From contig JBBAOE010000056.1 of assembly GCA_040401595.1 (NCBI GenBank), forward strand, positions 1-8,297: DNA of 8,297 nt. Direction: 5' to 3'. The DNA is from RFPW01 sp040401595 (GTDB lineage Bacteria; Pseudomonadota; Gammaproteobacteria; Burkholderiales; Burkholderiaceae_E). The notes below the pieces were generated by a model. It was not told the origin of the DNA and did no database searches. It worked only from the letters and a program-made list of their open reading frames with translations. A program made the position numbers and the translations under genes. Shown here one piece after another: positions 5,701-8,297 of the stretch. Positions within the stretch are counted from its first letter, which is position 1. Every line of letters begins with the position of its first letter.

Positions 5701-6912
5701 ATGCAATCGATTCGTTTATCGTTGGGATTGGCCGCGGCCCTTTCGCTCCTGCCGGTTTTAAGTGCTGCAGCGCCGTTCACGCCAACGGCTGATTCGGTCG
5801 TTGTCGAGCATTTGCCGCTTCGTGCGCAGGATGCGACCTCTCGCACACTGAATACGCTTCGGTCGCGTTGGCGTAAGGAACCGAATAATCCTGAGGTCGC
5901 TGCCGATCTGGCGCGGGCCTATTTCGAGCAGGGGGTCGCCGAAGGTGATCCGCGTTACCTGGGATATGCCCAGGCTGCTCTCAAACCCTGGTGGTCGGCA
6001 ACGGATCCCCCTCAGGCTGTTCGGCTGGCCCGAGGAATGGTCCATCAATTCAGCCACCGGTTTGCCGAGGCGATCGAGGATCTGGACGCAGTCAGTCGCC
6101 GGGAGCCCGCCAATGCGGTGGCCTGGTCCTGGTTGGCGGCCGTGTATCTGGTGACCGCTGATTATGCGAAAGCTCGCGAGGCTTGCGAGCGCCTCAAGCC
6201 CCTGACAACTCAGTTGGCCGCATCCGGGTGCCTCGCTTACGTGGACTCATTGACGGGTCGCGCCCGGGAGGGCCTTGAGAGCTTGTCGAATGCACTGCGT
6301 CAAAATCCCAATGCTGACCGGGGATTGCGGCTTTGGGCGCTGACGCGATTGGGCGAAATTGCGGAGCGACTCGGTGATTTCAAGCTCGCTGAGCAGTATT
6401 TTCGCGCGGCGCTCGCGCTTGACCTGCGCGATACCTACTTGTTAGCGGCATTTGCCGATTTTTTGCTAGATCAGCATCGTCCTGCTGAAGTGCTGGTCTT
6501 ACTGAAGGACTTTGCCCGCGCCGATACGCTGCTGCTGCGCCTGGCGCTCGCTGCCCAGGATGCTGGAAGCCCGGATGCCGCGAAATTTCAGCGGGAGATG
6601 CGGGAGCGATTTGTCGCCGCGAGGCGTCAGGGCGACGCACTGCACGAGAAAGAAGAGTCTCGATTTGCGCGCGTTCTGCTCAAGGATGTCCCGCGGGCCC
6701 TCGCCTTGGCCGAATCCAATTATCGGATTCAGCGGGAGGCGGCCGATGCCCGCGTCCTCCTGGAAGCCGCGGTCGCAAGTCGGAACGCGCAGGCCGCTGC
6801 GCCCGTGCTGCGCTGGATGGTGCAGAACCGGGTTGAATCGGTGGTTTTGCAAGGTTTGGTGCAGCAAGTGCAGGCGATGACTGCAATCGCCCCCGCGCGG
6901 GTCAATCCATGA
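5701..6912 (+). CDS. Exported tetratricopeptide-repeat protein, partner of the HupE/UreJ-like protein
   Basis: Helical-repeat scaffold predicted to act in the periplasm through protein-protein contacts; no enzymatic motif is visible. Seen: 403 residues; a signal peptide at 1-23 (arginine at 5, Leu/Ala core, SAA near the cleavage point); then about six TPR-like helix pairs (roughly 60-98, 104-137, 138-171, 172-203, 211-245 and 246-275). The best match to the TPR consensus is LGEIAERLGDFKLAEQYFRAAL (217-238), with the G-D turn and alanines in register. The C-terminal third is helical and Ala/Arg-rich without clear repeats. The ATG at 5701 is chosen because the signal peptide starts there, though no Shine-Dalgarno precedes it. 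Its last codon overlaps the next gene as ATGA, so the two are translationally coupled and probably make interacting products. The exact role is unknown. Confidence 0.85.
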   Translation: MQSIRLSLGLAAALSLLPVLSAAAPFTPTADSVVVEHLPLRAQDATSRTLNTLRSRWRKEPNNPEVAADLARAYFEQGVAEGDPRYLGYAQAALKPWWSATDPPQAVRLARGMVHQFSHRFAEAIEDLDAVSRREPANAVAWSWLAAVYLVTADYAKAREACERLKPLTTQLAASGCLAYVDSLTGRAREGLESLSNALRQNPNADRGLRLWALTRLGEIAERLGDFKLAEQYFRAALALDLRDTYLLAAFADFLLDQHRPAEVLVLLKDFARADTLLLRLALAAQDAGSPDAAKFQREMRERFVAARRQGDALHEKEESRFARVLLKDVPRALALAESNYRIQREAADARVLLEAAVASRNAQAAAPVLRWMVQNRVESVVLQGLVQQVQAMTAIAPARVNP

Positions 6913-8078
6913 AAACGCGCTACTGGCAGCTTCTTTGTTTGCTATTGCTGGCGTTTGCGGGCCCCGCCCAAGCGCACAAATCCTCAGGGAGTTATCTGAC
7001 GCTTGACGTCACTCCCCAGTCGATGAGCGCACGGTGGGATATCGCATTACGAGACCTTGATTTTGCCTTGGGGCTTGATCAGGACGGGAACGGAGAATTG
7101 ACCTGGGGCGAGGTACGTGCACGTCATGCAGATATTGCTGAGTTGGCGAAAAACCATCTTGGGTTGAAAGCGGACGGAGCCGAGTGTCTTTTCAGCGTTG
7201 GTACCCAGCAGATTGATGAGCATTCGGACGGTGCCTACTCGGTATTGCCACTCGCCTGGCAATGCCCGAGTGCTTCACGACTTCTGGAGGTCAACTACAC
7301 CCTGTTCGCGGACATCGATCCTCAGCATCGGGGTCTGTTTAATCTGCGGGTGGGAGAACAAACGCAGACTGCGGTGCTCGGCGGTGACGAGCCCCTGCAG
7401 CGCTTCGAATTAAATTCATCAGCCGCATCGGGTTCGCTCGCGGGATGGCAGGCGCTGTGGCAGTTTGGTTGGCAGGGGCTCTGGCATATCTGGATTGGGT
7501 TCGATCACATTCTGTTCCTACTGTCGCTGCTGCTGCCCGCTGTGCTTGTATACCGAGAGCGACGCTGGGAGCCGGCGAACGTGTTTCGTCAGGGGGGCGT
7601 CGAAGTTCTGAAGGTTGTAACGGCTTTCACGCTTGCACATTCCATCACGCTGACTCTGGCAACCCTGCAATGGGTCGTTTTGCCGTCGCGCCTCGTCGAG
7701 TCGACGATTGCTGCCTCTGTTGTTCTGGCGGCATTGAACAACGTCTGGCCGGTATTTCAGGGACAACGATGGTCCGTTGCTTTCTTGTTTGGTCTGATCC
7801 ATGGCTTCGGTTTTGCAAGCGTTCTGACCGATCTCGGGCTACCTGATCAGGCCTTGTTGTTGGCGCTTTTCGGCTTCAATATTGGGGTCGAAGTTGGCCA
7901 ACTTGGCATCGTCGCGGTCTTCCTGCCCATCGCCTGGTCGCTGCGACGTACGACCCTGTATCGGCGCGGGGTCATGGTCCTGAGTTCGCTGATGATCGCG
8001 ATTCTGGCTTCGGTCTGGCTGGCAGAGCGCCTGTTCGACATTCAACTGCTCGGTCGTTTGCTTTTTTTTCGTGCCTGA
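6909..8078 (+). CDS. HupE/UreJ-family membrane protein with periplasmic EF-hand domain
   Basis: Putative inner-membrane metal transporter; HupE/UreJ relatives are linked to nickel uptake for hydrogenase and urease, but the metal here is not established. Seen: 389 residues. A signal peptide (1-22, AQA|H) leaves histidine as first mature residue (HKSSGSYLTL). Residues 23 to about 178 form an exported domain with a canonical EF-hand loop, DQDGNGELTWGE (57-68): D57, D59, N61, E63 and E68 are in calcium-ligand positions with G62 at the turn. From about 190 come some six hydrophobic segments with conserved polar residues: H193, D199 and H200 (WHIWIGFDHI), H244 (AHS) and H298 (HGFGFA), likely metal-path ligands. 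The gene overlaps the TPR gene by ATGA. No hydrogenase or urease genes are nearby, so a specific nickel role is unsupported. A weak GC hairpin follows but no clear terminator. Confidence 0.88.
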   Translation: MKTRYWQLLCLLLLAFAGPAQAHKSSGSYLTLDVTPQSMSARWDIALRDLDFALGLDQDGNGELTWGEVRARHADIAELAKNHLGLKADGAECLFSVGTQQIDEHSDGAYSVLPLAWQCPSASRLLEVNYTLFADIDPQHRGLFNLRVGEQTQTAVLGGDEPLQRFELNSSAASGSLAGWQALWQFGWQGLWHIWIGFDHILFLLSLLLPAVLVYRERRWEPANVFRQGGVEVLKVVTAFTLAHSITLTLATLQWVVLPSRLVESTIAASVVLAALNNVWPVFQGQRWSVAFLFGLIHGFGFASVLTDLGLPDQALLLALFGFNIGVEVGQLGIVAVFLPIAWSLRRTTLYRRGVMVLSSLMIAILASVWLAERLFDIQLLGRLLFFRA

Positions 8079-8186
8079 TCGCAGAAATGTCTTGAAACGA
8101 TAACGAGGTGTTGTTTCCTGGGCGGCTAACGCCGCTGCGGCAACTGGGTCTGAATTTGAAGTCAGCCAATCAGTCGGCATCCCCGC

Positions 8187-8192
8187 TACAAT
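8187..8192 (+). promoter_or_regulatory. -10 promoter element (TACAAT) of the downstream gene
   Basis: GCTACAAT is a five-of-six -10 match of a type frequent before betaproteobacterial genes. It predicts a start near 8199 and a leader of about 29 nt. No good -35 lies 16-18 bp upstream: TTGAAG at 8156-8161 is 25 bp away, too far, so the promoter may need an activator. AGGT at 8217-8220 provides a ribosome site 7 nt before the ATG at 8228. Confidence 0.55.
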
Positions 8193-8227
8193 TCTGCGGA
8201 AATTCATCGGGACCACAGGTTTGAATC

Positions 8228-8297
8228 ATGGCTGAGGAAACGCCTCCACCGAAACAGATGTCACTGGCCGAGGCGCTCAAAGAGGGCGCCAAGGGGC
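8228..8297 (+). CDS. Start of an unidentified cytoplasmic protein, cut by the window edge
   Basis: Only 23 codons are present (beginning MAEETPPPKQMSLAEALKEG). There is no signal peptide or membrane segment in this part; it begins with an acidic, proline-rich, probably flexible stretch followed by what may be a helix. The ATG is supported by AGGT 7 nt upstream and by a -10 element at 8187-8192. Too little is visible to assign a family. It lies 149 bp after the HupE/UreJ-like gene with its own promoter signal, so it is probably a separate transcription unit. Confidence 0.65.
   Translation, partial: MAEETPPPKQMSLAEALKEGAKG

Noticed and set aside
8122..8135. GCGGC-TAAC-GCCGC hairpin after the HupE/UreJ-like gene as a terminator
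   Set aside because: The stem is only 5 bp with no following T run, so it is too weak to call.
1..8297. CRISPR arrays, tRNA or rRNA genes, insertion sequences, attachment sites
   Set aside because: Reading both strands I saw no spaced direct repeats, cloverleaf-like segments, transposase motifs or terminal inverted repeats.

Overview
The window looks like chromosomal DNA of a Gram-negative proteobacterium, most likely a betaproteobacterium. The grounds are an orphan Bug/TctC-type solute receptor (a family strongly expanded in Burkholderiales and relatives), a TRAP transporter with separate DctP, DctQ and DctM proteins, Sec- and Tat-type export signals, and a TACAAT-type promoter element. This assignment is inference; there is no rRNA or other marker gene. 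No mobile element, CRISPR array, tRNA or rRNA is visible.

Layout. (1) A minus-strand gene (19-1047) encodes a periplasmic Bug-family receptor with a twin-arginine-like signal. (2) Divergent from it, across about 72 bp, a plus-strand block (1120-5195) encodes a single-domain MetE-like zinc enzyme followed by a complete TRAP transporter: receptor DctP, small membrane protein DctQ, large permease DctM. dctP-dctQ and dctQ-dctM stop/start codons overlap (GTGA, TGATG), so the TRAP genes are one translationally coupled unit. (3) A strong hairpin (5279-5310) separates the converging dctM and a small minus-strand gene (5357-5542) for a secreted Ala/Pro/Lys-rich peptide. (4) A second plus-strand operon (5701-8078) encodes an exported TPR protein and, through an ATGA overlap, a HupE/UreJ-type membrane protein whose periplasmic part carries a textbook EF-hand loop. 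(5) The window ends in the first 23 codons of an unidentified gene (8228-8297) behind a clear -10 element.

How the genes may work together. Blocks 1 and 2 read as an uptake-plus-conversion locus: two unrelated families of high-affinity periplasmic receptors, both typically for organic acids, flank an enzyme that keeps the zinc/thiol chemistry of cobalamin-independent methionine synthase but lacks its N-terminal half. The likely theme is import of a small carboxylate and transfer of a methyl or alkyl group to or from a thiol; the substrate cannot be read from sequence. Block 4 looks like an envelope metal-handling pair. No part is a demonstrably new system. The two points most worth follow-up are the MetE-like/TRAP/Bug association and the EF-hand plus mature N-terminal histidine of the HupE-like protein.
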